37,661 nucleotides of DNA from a virus, in the IMG/VR virus record IMGVR_UViG_3300012920_000103, positions 1-37,661 of that record, one strand, 5' to 3'. Below, piece by piece: positions 1 to 8,122 of the stretch. The position numbers and the translations under genes were made by a program. The notes beneath the pieces were generated by a model, which was not told the origin of the DNA, did not search any database, and saw nothing but the letters and a program-made list of their open reading frames with translations. The first letter of the stretch is position 1. Each line of letters opens with the position of its first letter.

Positions 1-471
1 ACACTTTTGGCGGATTGGCAAACATTAACTTCGGCAACGGACGACACGCACGCGGTTGTTACGCCATTTGTTCACGAAGCAATTATCACGGCCGGTGAAG
101 CAATCACAAACGGTGGGGGTGATAACTCAACGTTGAACGGTGAATCGGAACTTGTTGGAATCAATCCTTCTACATTCACGGGCGTTTTCAAATCGTTATC
201 AAAGGACGTTATCCAAGCGTTATTCGACCTACGTTGTGAAACAAACCTTGTTGTTTTCTTTTTCAACGAAAACGGTGAAATAATCGCCGAAGAAAAAACG
301 ACCGGGAATTATACTGGTTTTTCAATTTCTTCATTCTTTGTTGGTGATACTAACAACGAAGGGTTTGCAACAAATGACACTCACGCGGTTTCATACAATT
401 TAAAAAAGGACTGGTCAAAATATCAATCAATTGTAACGCCTGCGGATTTCGATCCATTAACAGACCTTTAA
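1..471 (+). CDS. Putative abundant virion protein, 3' part (starts at 37395)
   Basis: This is the C-terminal 156 residues of the 204-residue protein that starts at 37395 across the contig junction. The TTG at 7 is not the real start; the frame is open from base 1. The body contains an alternating hydrophobic beta-type pattern (for example LVVFFFNENGEII and TGFSISSFFVG) and no catalytic motif or membrane segment, as expected of a structural beta-rich protein. It ends TPADFDPLTDL. The next gene starts four bases after its stop codon. Function is inferred only from position and character; tail tube protein is the leading guess. Confidence 0.8.
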   Translation, partial: TLLADWQTLTSATDDTHAVVTPFVHEAIITAGEAITNGGGDNSTLNGESELVGINPSTFTGVFKSLSKDVIQALFDLRCETNLVVFFFNENGEIIAEEKTTGNYTGFSISSFFVGDTNNEGFATNDTHAVSYNLKKDWSKYQSIVTPADFDPLTDL

Positions 472-475
472 AAAA

Positions 476-700
476 ATGGCGAAAACAATCGAACTAATAG
501 AAAAAAACGGACGTGTTCAAGAGTTTACTTTTGAACACGCCGTTTCTATTTTATCGCTAAAAAATAGCGTTTGGACTATTCCGGCAACAAGTGAATTTGA
601 ATTCGTGAACAATGCAATTACAAAAAAACCAGGTTCAACACCTAATCGAAAAAAGACCAAAAAGAAACCTTCTTCAGAAAGCGGAACGTCACCAAAATAG
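476..700 (+). CDS. Small conserved-type phage protein, function unknown
   Basis: A 74-residue protein starting MAKTIELIEKNGRVQEF at an ATG behind a run of A, the usual start context here. The N-terminal 50 residues look folded (beta-type, with an aromatic core); the C-terminal 25 residues are a basic, low-complexity tail rich in Lys, Ser and Pro. It sits between the candidate virion protein and the portal gene and overlaps the proposed portal start by 89 bases. No function can be assigned; a small virion or assembly accessory protein fits the location. Confidence 0.7.
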   Translation: MAKTIELIEKNGRVQEFTFEHAVSILSLKNSVWTIPATSEFEFVNNAITKKPGSTPNRKKTKKKPSSESGTSPK

Positions 701-2318
701 ATTAAAATTACACGGTGAAACCGAAATTGAATCTATTCGAACAAATCCGGCCTATGTTGAATTGTTGAATTATGTTGAATCGTTTTTGACACGGGATAAA
801 TACAAGCGGTTTTGTGATTTGTTGCGTTTGCCGGTTGTGTCTTTGGAAATCACACAAGACATTTATCAAGAATATTTTAGAATCTTTGAAGGACAAAACC
901 CGTTTTTTAATTATGAGTTTACGAATCCAGATTTTGCGGATACGTTCAAAGCATATTTAAAAAATGGTTTAAAAGATTTTAACTTTTTCAAAACAATCGG
1001 TTTTGAACAATTAAAATACTCAATTAATTCAATTTTAGTTGTTGATATGCCGTCCGACGGCGATGGTAATCCTTATTATTATTTTGTTGACGTTTCAAGG
1101 GTTGTTGATGTTAAGTCGGACAAAAACGGAACGATTCACCATTTAATTTTCCAAGTTGACGCGGAATCGGTCGCGGTTTACGATTCGGAATCATATCGAA
1201 TTTACAAAATCAACGGAACCAAAATCATTGGCGAACCGATTGTTGAAAACCTTCACGGTTTGGGATATTGTCCCGCGTCTTATTTTTGGAATAAAAATTT
1301 GAAGGGTTCGAACACGGTTGAAAAGAAGTCACCAATTACCGACGTACTTGGTCGCCTGGATAAATATTTGATTGAAGACACGTTCAAAGAATATGCGGAC
1401 CTTTACGGAACTTTTCCAATTATTACGACATACGAAGAACTTTGTAACTTCGAAGGGTGCGACAATGGATTCATTTCCGAAGATTTCACATACCTTGAAA
1501 ACGGTATTGAAACAATAAAGAAACGACAAATCAAATGCCCGTCGTGTAGCGAATCGGAAGAAATCGGACCGGGAACAATCTTTGAAATTCCAGTTCCACA
1601 AACAACGGACGATCCGAACTTGTCGAATCCGGTTTCAATTATTTCACCGGACACAAAGTCACTTGAATACGTTAAACAAAAATTGGTTGAATACGCGGAA
1701 ATTATTCGCGAAGTCACAATCGGAACGCGTGGACGGGTTCTTGATGAAAAGCAAGTCAACGAAACACAAATTTTTGGTTCGTTTGAATCGCGTCAAAATA
1801 TTTTGTTGTCGATTGCTTCCAGTTTCGAAGCAATTCACAAATTCGCGAACGACACGGTTGCGCGGTTGATGTTTGGCGATTCGTTCTTGTCTTCAACGGT
1901 TTATTATGGTGACCAATTCTTTTTGAAGTCGGTTGAAACATTGCAAAACGAATACGAAAAAGCTAAGGCAAGCGGGGAACCCGACGAAGAAATTGACCAA
2001 ATTTATCGTCAAATTTTAGCGACGAAATACAAAGGAAACGACGAACGAATCGAACGCGCTTGGATTCTTTACAACTTAAATCCGGAACCGCACAAGACCG
2101 TTGAACAATCGCGCAAATTGGTTGATTTTGGCGCGATGGACCAAACGGATTTTGTTATTAAGTCGCGTTTTAATACTTTTATAGCAAGATTCGAACGTGA
2201 ACAAACGAACGTTTTGGACTTTGGGCGTGAATTGGATTTTGACGTTAAAATTGAAACAATTTACGACATTTTAAAAACTTACATAAACATAAACAATTCA
2301 GAAAATGAAGAAAATTAA
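612..2318 (+). CDS. Putative portal protein
   Basis: A 568-residue protein just downstream of the terminase genes and upstream of the scaffold and capsid genes, the normal place and size for a portal, the dodecameric ring through which DNA enters the head. Sequence similarity to a named portal family is not obvious by eye, so the call rests on context, length and mixed helical character. A C-x4-C (278, 283) followed by CPSC (309-312) suggests a zinc-binding insertion. The ATG at 612 overlaps the upstream gene by 89 bases; no better ATG exists near the end of that gene, so the true start may be a non-ATG codon around 700. The C-terminus overlaps the next gene. Confidence 0.65.
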   Translation: MQLQKNQVQHLIEKRPKRNLLQKAERHQNRLKLHGETEIESIRTNPAYVELLNYVESFLTRDKYKRFCDLLRLPVVSLEITQDIYQEYFRIFEGQNPFFNYEFTNPDFADTFKAYLKNGLKDFNFFKTIGFEQLKYSINSILVVDMPSDGDGNPYYYFVDVSRVVDVKSDKNGTIHHLIFQVDAESVAVYDSESYRIYKINGTKIIGEPIVENLHGLGYCPASYFWNKNLKGSNTVEKKSPITDVLGRLDKYLIEDTFKEYADLYGTFPIITTYEELCNFEGCDNGFISEDFTYLENGIETIKKRQIKCPSCSESEEIGPGTIFEIPVPQTTDDPNLSNPVSIISPDTKSLEYVKQKLVEYAEIIREVTIGTRGRVLDEKQVNETQIFGSFESRQNILLSIASSFEAIHKFANDTVARLMFGDSFLSSTVYYGDQFFLKSVETLQNEYEKAKASGEPDEEIDQIYRQILATKYKGNDERIERAWILYNLNPEPHKTVEQSRKLVDFGAMDQTDFVIKSRFNTFIARFEREQTNVLDFGRELDFDVKIETIYDILKTYININNSENEEN

Positions 2319-2658
2319 ACCAAACAAATTGACGGAATGTCAAAAGCAAATTGGAAGTTTCGACGTTGAGGTTCCAACGGAAATAAACGAACACGAATCA
2401 AGGTTTTATCACCTTGCATTGGTTGAACAAGTTCACCGTCCGAAATTAATGAAATACGACACGCGGTTGACAATTATCAAGATGAACCAAACGGACTATA
2501 TCACAAAAATTCAAGGCGCGTCGACAAAAGGTTCAAGCGTGAACGCAATGGCTTTGCTTGGATATACAAACCTTTTTATTTTACACGATCCGACATTCAA
2601 AGCACCGGCAAAGAAAAAACCGGCGGTAAAAAAACCAGTTGAACCAAAAGCGGAATAA
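2305..2658 (+). CDS. Hypothetical structural-region protein
   Basis: A 117-residue protein starting 14 bases inside the end of the portal candidate (translationally coupled). The body has no recognised motif; the last 20 residues form an Ala/Pro/Lys-rich tail (KKKPAVKKPVEPK) like those of small DNA- or protein-binding head proteins. A head or head-assembly accessory role is inferred from its place between portal and scaffold. Confidence 0.7.
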   Translation: MKKIKPNKLTECQKQIGSFDVEVPTEINEHESRFYHLALVEQVHRPKLMKYDTRLTIIKMNQTDYITKIQGASTKGSSVNAMALLGYTNLFILHDPTFKAPAKKKPAVKKPVEPKAE

Positions 2659-2709
2659 ATGGCAAAAAAGAAAAAAACATACAAACCAAAAACAAAAACA
2701 AAAAAATAA
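2659..2709 (+). CDS. Tiny Lys-rich peptide (16 aa), tentative
   Basis: Immediately after the preceding stop codon an ATG opens MAKKKKTYKPKTKTKK and a stop. Nine of 16 residues are lysine. The start directly abuts the upstream stop and the MAK beginning resembles other genes here, so translation by coupling is plausible, but a frame this short could be chance in A-rich DNA. Confidence 0.3.
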   Translation: MAKKKKTYKPKTKTKK

Positions 2710-2728
2710 TCATAAAAACGAGTAATTT

Positions 2729-3658
2729 ATGAACGATTTAACCATTGAACAAATAAACGAAGCGTTTGAGAATAACGCGGAACTGAAGAACGAATTTTTG
2801 AACAATTACAGAAATTCGGAAGAAATGCGAACTTTGTTGAACAATCACGCTAAAAACTATTGGGAATCAAAAATCGGTGACGAAATCGGAAAAGTTCACG
2901 GCGGTTACGACCAGGACTTCAAGGAAGTTTTAGGCGTTGAGAAACCGCAAGGCGTGAAATCTTACACGTTTTGGAAGGAACAAGTCGCAAAATTAAAGGA
3001 AAACGCAAACCCGGAATTGTTGAGCGAAAAAGACCAACAAATTGCGGAATTGCAAAAAGCGGTTGAACAATCGGCCGGTTCGGAACATTTCAAATCTTTG
3101 TACGAAAAACTTCAAAGTGATTCGGAAACAAGAATCGCGGAATTGAACGAACAATTGAACCAGTTCGAAAACAAATTCAGAACGAACAAAATTGAATCGT
3201 TGATTAATAAGTCAATGAACGGTTTTGAATTTAATTCGGATTTACCCGAAGACGTTAGAACAAGTTTTGTTGACGGAATTGTTTCGAAACTTATTGAAGG
3301 GGCAAAAGTTATGGAAGACGGAACGGTCACTTTTTACGAAAACAACGAACCGATTTTGAACCCGAAAACATTGGCAAAAATGGAAGCGGGCGACATTTTA
3401 AAAACAAAATTGGCTTCAGTACTTTTGAAAAAAGAAAATTCGGCCGGCGGTGGGGTGAATCCTAAAACGGTTGATCCAAACAACCCGAACCGATTGAACA
3501 CACCGGCAACGATAACGACGGCCAAAACCCAAACGCAATTGTTTGAAGCAATTACAAAAGAATTGAGTTTAAAAGGAATGCGCAAAGGTTCGAAGGAATA
3601 CACGGGCGAATTTGACAAATTGTTTGCGGAAAATTCCGAAGGGTTGCCGATAAAATAA
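2729..3658 (+). CDS. Putative capsid scaffolding protein
   Basis: A 309-residue, highly charged, predominantly helical protein directly upstream of the major capsid gene. The N-terminal third is acidic and helical; a coiled coil rich in Glu, Gln and Lys spans roughly residues 90-155 (for example LSEKDQQIAELQKAVEQ). A Gly/Pro/Asn-rich linker around 240-260 leads to a small basic C-terminal helical domain, the arrangement expected of a scaffold whose C-terminus contacts the capsid protein. No protease motif is seen. The identification is by composition and synteny; a minor head protein is the alternative. Confidence 0.65.
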   Translation: MNDLTIEQINEAFENNAELKNEFLNNYRNSEEMRTLLNNHAKNYWESKIGDEIGKVHGGYDQDFKEVLGVEKPQGVKSYTFWKEQVAKLKENANPELLSEKDQQIAELQKAVEQSAGSEHFKSLYEKLQSDSETRIAELNEQLNQFENKFRTNKIESLINKSMNGFEFNSDLPEDVRTSFVDGIVSKLIEGAKVMEDGTVTFYENNEPILNPKTLAKMEAGDILKTKLASVLLKKENSAGGGVNPKTVDPNNPNRLNTPATITTAKTQTQLFEAITKELSLKGMRKGSKEYTGEFDKLFAENSEGLPIK

Positions 3659-3755
3659 TTTTTACTATTTTAGCAAATAACAGTCGTTTATTGTCAAGGG
3701 TAAACAAACACGGCGCAACAATTAATTTTTTTATAAATTTTTAAACACTTTTAAA

Positions 3756-4817
3756 ATGAGTTTAGTAAATACTAGATTACAGGCGATTAGAAGCGCATAC
3801 GCCGGAACCCTTGACAAGTACGAAGATAGATTGTCAAATTATGGGGCATGGGCGAAATTTGTTGAAGACACAACCGATCCGGAATCAATAGTAACGCCGG
3901 ACATTCTTGAAAAAGCGGGATTGAGTGCGGGTAATTCTTTAGCGATTCCAGTTATTGACGGTGAATCCGTAACAATTTCAAATACGAGAACGTGTACGAT
4001 TGCGGACGATGAATCAACGTCGGCACTTGTTACCGTAACTTTTGCAACGTATCAATTTGGATTCACAATGATTCCTGGACAATACGCAAACAATGAAATC
4101 GGATACCAAGCGGACTTTGAAAGAAAAATCTTGAGATACGGGAAGAAATTCGCGGAAACTTTAGATTCGGCCGGAATTACAAAACTTGAAGCGGACAAGT
4201 CGGCGGTTATGAATTCACCGTTTGTTGGTGCGGGTGCGAAATATGGAGCATTAGCGGGTGACGCGGTTCAAGTAACTTCGGCACAAAAACAATTCTTCTT
4301 TAACGACTTGGGTGTTATAATGCAAGGCGATGACTTTGAAGGGCGTTATAATGTGTTAGGTTCTACGACTTTACAAAGTACGGTAAATCAATACTTAAAT
4401 CAAGGGACGCAAAACGGAACAAATTCACTTTTTCAATTTGGACAATTTGATTTTGGATATTCAAACCGCGTTTCTGTTGACACGGCGGGTGGAAAAGAAG
4501 CGACGTTGTATTGTATGCCAAAAGGTTCACTTGCTACAATGAACAGAAACATTCCGGACGCGATAAATGGTGAAGTAATAAACGAAAACAATTTCTTTGA
4601 TATATTCCGTTATCCTATCGTTGACCTTGACATGGCGTTAAGATATTCGAAAGAATGTGACGATAATGAAACTGCGGTTGGTGGATCACAACCACAATTG
4701 AAGGCGTCGGTGAAGGAAACTTTTATATTCTCGACTGATGTTGCATTTATTACTGCTTACAACCGTGACGCGGTAACATTACCGGGTGCGATTCACAAAG
4801 CGGAATTGGACGCATAA
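3756..4817 (+). CDS. Major capsid protein
   Basis: A 353-residue protein starting MSLVNTRLQAIRSAYAG, with typical length and composition for an HK97-fold capsid subunit: a helical N-terminal arm, few cysteines, many Gly/Asn/Thr, and a late beta-rich domain with RYPIVDLDMALRYSKE. It follows the scaffold candidate with a 97-base AT-rich leader and is followed by the strongest terminator in the structural region, both expected for the most highly expressed gene of the phage. No specific Pfam-type motif can be quoted by eye; position and size carry the call. Confidence 0.75.
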   Translation: MSLVNTRLQAIRSAYAGTLDKYEDRLSNYGAWAKFVEDTTDPESIVTPDILEKAGLSAGNSLAIPVIDGESVTISNTRTCTIADDESTSALVTVTFATYQFGFTMIPGQYANNEIGYQADFERKILRYGKKFAETLDSAGITKLEADKSAVMNSPFVGAGAKYGALAGDAVQVTSAQKQFFFNDLGVIMQGDDFEGRYNVLGSTTLQSTVNQYLNQGTQNGTNSLFQFGQFDFGYSNRVSVDTAGGKEATLYCMPKGSLATMNRNIPDAINGEVINENNFFDIFRYPIVDLDMALRYSKECDDNETAVGGSQPQLKASVKETFIFSTDVAFITAYNRDAVTLPGAIHKAELDA

Positions 4818-4868
4818 TAAAAAAACTTTTGGGTTAATTTTATAATTAATTAGCTTTATTGCAAGAAT

Positions 4869-4895
4869 CCCGAACCAATTGGTTCGGGTTTTTTT
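4869..4895 (+). terminator. Rho-independent terminator after the capsid gene
   Basis: A perfect 8-bp stem CCCGAACC/GGTTCGGG with an AATT loop is followed by seven T. It lies 52 bases after the capsid stop codon and separates the capsid gene from the connector/tail genes, so capsid and downstream genes can be expressed at different levels. Confidence 0.9.
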
Positions 4896-4920
4896 GTGTT
4901 CTTTTTTATTCGGTTCAAAT

Positions 4921-4931
4921 TTGTATATTTG
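4921..4931 (+). promoter_or_regulatory. Possible promoter -7 element (TATATTTG)
   Basis: TATATTTG at 4924-4931 matches the Bacteroidota -7 consensus TAnnTTTG just after the terminator and 15 bases before the next ATG. No TTG lies at the expected distance upstream, so this is half a promoter at best. The ten bases TTGTATATTT recur at 37311-37320 in the same setting, after a terminator and before a structural gene. Confidence 0.3.
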
Positions 4932-4946
4932 AATAAATCGATTTTT

Positions 4947-6098
4947 ATGTTCAATCCGACAATTATTCAAAATTGCATGACTTCCCTTCTTGGTTGGCGA
5001 AACGATGCAAACACAAGCGTTCCACAAATCACAAACACCGCGTTATTGACAAGCGATTCGGGGTTGTTTTACAACGATTTTCACCCGTTGTTGTTGATTG
5101 AGAATATTGCAAACACGCTTCCAGAAGACAAAACAATTGATAACTATTTGACGGAAAAAGTCAATTCTGGAATTAACAAAGCATTGACAAAAGTTGTTTT
5201 GGAAAAGAAATTGAACGAATCGACAAAAACTTTGTTAAATAGTTCAAAATTGTTTGACGGAATTGGAAGGTTTCAAGACACGGTAATTTCAAACGGTCGG
5301 TTTGTTGGCGTTGAACTTGAAATTTTTCCGTCTTATGGCGCGAAAGTAATAATCGACAAAATCGGTTTGCAATTTACACAAACACAAACAAACCTTCCAA
5401 TTTATATTTTTCACACGTCACAACTTGATCCGATTAAAACAGTAACGGCAACAACTACAAAGGCTAATTCTTTGGAATGGTTGACGTTGTCCGAAACAAT
5501 CGATTTGTCTTATTTGTCGGAAACTTACGATTCGGGCGGAATGTTTTATATTGGATACTTCCAGGACGACATAAGCGGACAAGCAATTAAAAAAGAATTT
5601 AATTTTCTTGACGGACCTTGCAACACTTGTCGGGGTGGGGCGAATGCGATGAAGGTTTGGAATGAGCGGTTGAACTTTGTTCGAATTGTTCCGATTGAGG
5701 TTGCAAACGGTTCGTTGAATGGAACACAAATGTTTGATTATACAAAACGAAAATATAACGCAACAAACAATTTTGGTTTGAATTTTGGTGTCACCGTTCA
5801 ATGCGACATTTCGCAATATTTATGCGAACAAAAATTGATTTTAACCGATTTGATTGGAAAACAAGTCGCGGTTGATATATTAAATGATATGAAGCATTCA
5901 ACACGGTTGAATCGAATCGCGAACGTTTCACAAAATATGATAATTCGCGACCTTGAAGGGGACCGCGAAACATTTGAACCGGGACTTGCAAAAAGGTTGT
6001 CGGATTCAATCAAGGCCGTTGACTTTGATTTTTCAAAGATTGATTCGCCTTGTTTGCCTTGCAACAAAAAATTCGGGATAACAAAACGCGGAATTTAA
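4947..6098 (+). CDS. Hypothetical head/connector-region protein with two Cys pairs
   Basis: A 383-residue protein starting MFNPTIIQNCMTSLLGW at the first ATG after the terminator; an in-frame GTG at 4896 overlaps the terminator tail and is unlikely. It has two CxxC motifs (C225/C228 and C369/C372), the second near the C-terminus in CLPCNKKFG, which could bind a metal or form disulphides. The centre is beta-rich. I recall similar-sized proteins directly after the capsid gene in other flavobacterial phages, with no function known to me. Neck or head-completion protein is the contextual guess. Confidence 0.75.
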   Translation: MFNPTIIQNCMTSLLGWRNDANTSVPQITNTALLTSDSGLFYNDFHPLLLIENIANTLPEDKTIDNYLTEKVNSGINKALTKVVLEKKLNESTKTLLNSSKLFDGIGRFQDTVISNGRFVGVELEIFPSYGAKVIIDKIGLQFTQTQTNLPIYIFHTSQLDPIKTVTATTTKANSLEWLTLSETIDLSYLSETYDSGGMFYIGYFQDDISGQAIKKEFNFLDGPCNTCRGGANAMKVWNERLNFVRIVPIEVANGSLNGTQMFDYTKRKYNATNNFGLNFGVTVQCDISQYLCEQKLILTDLIGKQVAVDILNDMKHSTRLNRIANVSQNMIIRDLEGDRETFEPGLAKRLSDSIKAVDFDFSKIDSPCLPCNKKFGITKRGI

Positions 6099-6101
6099 AA
6101 A

Positions 6102-6551
6102 ATGGCTTTACCGTTTGAAGGACTTAGGAAAACAATGCGAACAATTCAAAACGATTTTATTGTTGATGTTGTTCGTTCGGTTGTTGAACAAAATTCAAAC
6201 GAAATAATCGACATAAACACAAACAAACAATTGTTTGACAAAGGAATCGGAAGTGATGGAAAAAGTTTGGAACCGCCATATTCGAACCCGTATAAAAAAC
6301 TAAAAAAGAAACTTGGACAACCGACCGACCGCGTGACTTTACGTTTGGAAGGTGATTTTTACAAATCTTTTGAAGTAATAATCGGAAACGAACAATTCCG
6401 AATCAATGCAACCGATTTTAAAACAAAATTTTTGTTAAAACGTTACGGTCAAAAAATTTTTGGATTAACTGGTTCGAATGTTGCGGAATTCAATCAAATG
6501 GTTGTCCGTCCGGAACTATTAAAAGAAATTAGAAAAAAGATAAAATTATGA
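6102..6551 (+). CDS. Putative head-tail connector / virion morphogenesis protein
   Basis: A 149-residue basic protein beginning MALPFEGLRKTMRTIQ behind an A-tract. The segment LFDKGIGSDGKSLEPPYSNPYKK followed by LRLEGDFYKSF, and the Arg-Tyr-Gly-x-x-x-Phe-Gly-Leu region, resemble what I remember of small morphogenesis/neck proteins of Bacteroidota phages. It lies between the connector-region protein and the tail completion candidate and overlaps the next gene by four bases (ATGA). Assignment is tentative. Confidence 0.65.
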   Translation: MALPFEGLRKTMRTIQNDFIVDVVRSVVEQNSNEIIDINTNKQLFDKGIGSDGKSLEPPYSNPYKKLKKKLGQPTDRVTLRLEGDFYKSFEVIIGNEQFRINATDFKTKFLLKRYGQKIFGLTGSNVAEFNQMVVRPELLKEIRKKIKL

Positions 6552-7135
6552 GTTCATACGCAAACCCAACGGTTCCAATTCCGCCGAATCCGGTCTTTGT
6601 TGACGCATTAATCGGAAAACTTCAAACGTTGTTTGGTTCAATTAGTTGGTTGACACATTCGTTCGGGCGGTCCTATATTAAGAAAACAAACCGCAACGGA
6701 ATCGAATTTGTTGAACCAATGGTTTACCAGTCAAACGGAAATTATTATTCCGTTGAGTTTAACGATAATTTGCAAGCGATGTCGTTTTTTGAAGTTGGAA
6801 CGCAAACAATAAACGGTGATTTTGAACGAAACGTGACGAACTATTATGATGTTGAACTTGGCGCAATTTTTTGGGTGAACCTGGAAAGGATAAATTCAAC
6901 GAAGGGCGCGAATTATTATTTTACTGAAGAATTAAAAAGGGACGTTCGCAACAAGTTGACAAACTCAATTCCAACGGGTGTTTTTTTGACAATTGATTCG
7001 ATTGAAGAAAACATCGACGAAATTTTTGCAAAGTATTCGTTTAACCAGTTGGACCAAAAAGATTTCTTTTCGTATCCATACGCAAGTTTCAAATTTAATT
7101 TAACCGCAACAATCGCCGAAAGTTGTTCTATATAG
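6548..7135 (+). CDS. Putative tail completion / tail terminator-type protein
   Basis: A 195-residue protein coupled to its upstream neighbour by an ATGA overlap. It is rich in aromatic beta segments (YYSVEFNDNLQAMSFFEVGTQ) and has the general size of tail-completion proteins found between the connector and tail genes. No diagnostic motif is visible. The C-terminus (IAESCSI) overlaps the TTG start proposed for the next gene. Confidence 0.65.
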   Translation: MSSYANPTVPIPPNPVFVDALIGKLQTLFGSISWLTHSFGRSYIKKTNRNGIEFVEPMVYQSNGNYYSVEFNDNLQAMSFFEVGTQTINGDFERNVTNYYDVELGAIFWVNLERINSTKGANYYFTEELKRDVRNKLTNSIPTGVFLTIDSIEENIDEIFAKYSFNQLDQKDFFSYPYASFKFNLTATIAESCSI

Positions 7136-7383
7136 AAAACGTATTCTTTTATGGTTTATTGACCTGGTCAATCATTAACCTTTTTGAAAAGTGGGGAATC
7201 CGTGAACAAATAAGCGGACGCGCACCGAATCGGATTATTCAAACGGCGGTCGAATGCAATTTTTGTTTTGCGCATCATATCGCGTTTATTTGTGTCGTTC
7301 CGGAATTTATTGGTTGTTTTGATTTTCGGTTTTTATTAATACCTTTATTCGTAGCAACAACCGTAAACAAATGCTTAAACTAG
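7123..7383 (+). CDS. Small membrane protein with a CxxC-H-H motif, TTG start
   Basis: An 86-residue frame with two hydrophobic segments (about residues 5-20 and 50-80) around an ECNFCFAHHIAF motif that could bind metal or heme. The pattern 'Leu-Phe-Glu-Lys-Trp-Gly ... Cys-x-Phe-Cys ... His-His-x-Ala' resembles small membrane proteins I remember from this position in related phages. There is no in-frame ATG at the front, so it is placed at TTG 7123, overlapping the preceding gene by 13 bases; TTG 7159 is an alternative. It overlaps the next ATG by 13 bases, which supports it as a real cistron. Confidence 0.55.
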   Translation: MFYIENVFFYGLLTWSIINLFEKWGIREQISGRAPNRIIQTAVECNFCFAHHIAFICVVPEFIGCFDFRFLLIPLFVATTVNKCLN

Positions 7384-7775
7384 GAAAACACACGGTCGAA
7401 TTTTACGATTCGATTGATTCTTTGCCGTTTGCAAGATTTAATTCATTCAACAAGTTTGTAATGTTGGACGCGGAACTTGGTTCCGACGTGATTGCATTCG
7501 ACCAAAAGATTTGTAAAATATTCCAGTTCTTAGGAAAAGAAATGACAAAGGAAGCAACCGGCGAACTTTACAACTTGCGGAACACGTATCACAACGTAAT
7601 GACGGAAAACAATGTTCGGGGTTTGGCGTTTGCGTGTTTGATTCGCAAAATTGACGGCGAAAAGATTGAAGACTATTCGGTTGAAAATTTAAAAGTTGTT
7701 TTGGATAAATTGTCAAATTGGGGACTTGAAATCGGACAAGTCAAACAAACAAGCGAATCGATAAAAAAAAACTAG
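7371..7775 (+). CDS. Putative tail assembly chaperone (G-type)
   Basis: A 134-residue protein located two genes upstream of the tape measure gene. It is mixed helical, ends in SESIKKN and terminates at TAG directly after the heptamer A-AAA-AAC in the zero frame. By position and by the frameshift arrangement it corresponds to gpG-type tail chaperones, which bind the tape measure protein during tail assembly. The sequence shows no enzymatic motif. The unshifted product is predicted to be the more abundant form. Confidence 0.7.
   Translation: MLKLGKHTVEFYDSIDSLPFARFNSFNKFVMLDAELGSDVIAFDQKICKIFQFLGKEMTKEATGELYNLRNTYHNVMTENNVRGLAFACLIRKIDGEKIEDYSVENLKVVLDKLSNWGLEIGQVKQTSESIKKN
7766..7772 (+). promoter_or_regulatory. 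Programmed -1 frameshift site AAAAAAC (tail chaperone G to GT)
   Basis: The zero frame reads ATA AAA AAA AAC TAG. A-AAA-AAC fits the X-XXY-YYZ slippery pattern and lies within a run of nine A immediately before the stop codon. A one-base backward slip continues CTA GAA ACG into the downstream frame, which has no stop until 8120-8122 and no ATG near its beginning. This is the arrangement known from many long-tailed phages just before the tape measure gene. Confidence 0.85.
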
Positions 7776-8122
7776 AAACGGAACTAAATTTGTTCTTCCC
7801 GGCAAAGTTCAACAACCTTGACCGCAAAAATATATTCGTTAACCGTAAAAAACGTATATTAGCACTATGCGACAACTTGTTGACGGGTAGTGAAAACGAA
7901 GTCGCGGAAAAAATTGAACGTTATTTGTTAAGTTTGGCCAAACCAAAAACCTTCACCGGTTCGGGAAGTTACGAAATCGAGTTTGACAAAGCATTTGAAG
8001 AACTTTGTCACACGTTAAGCGCGAACGCAAACGGTCGCAACATTAAACAAATGACGGTTAAAGAAGTTTATATTTTAATTGATTTAAACAATAAACAAAT
8101 CAAAGAACATGGCCGAAGGTAA
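7772..8122 (+). CDS. Tail assembly chaperone extension (T-type), expressed by -1 frameshift
   Basis: This frame encodes 116 residues that would be fused to the 134-residue G-type protein, giving a GT-type chaperone of about 250 residues. The only possible independent start near its beginning is TTG at 7790, which has no supporting signal; the frame is open back to the slippery heptamer. The product is helical and charged and ends in KEHGRR, overlapping the tape measure start by 14 bases. In known phages the GT fusion recruits tail tube subunits to the tape measure; that role here is inferred from synteny. Confidence 0.75.
   Translation, partial: LETELNLFFPAKFNNLDRKNIFVNRKKRILALCDNLLTGSENEVAEKIERYLLSLAKPKTFTGSGSYEIEFDKAFEELCHTLSANANGRNIKQMTVKEVYILIDLNNKQIKEHGRR

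Noticed and set aside
3659-3755. Promoter directly before the capsid gene (TAAATTTT at 3734)
   Set aside because: No TTG occurs at 17-23 bases upstream and such T/A-rich strings are common here; the gap is described only as an AT-rich leader.
5418-5816. 132-codon minus-strand frame inside the connector-region gene
   Set aside because: Antisense shadow; Cys/Ile/Arg-rich composition, no promoter or start context.
7790-8122. Independent gene starting at TTG 7790
   Set aside because: The start has no supporting signal, whereas the frame is open back to the AAAAAAC heptamer; frameshift expression explains it better.
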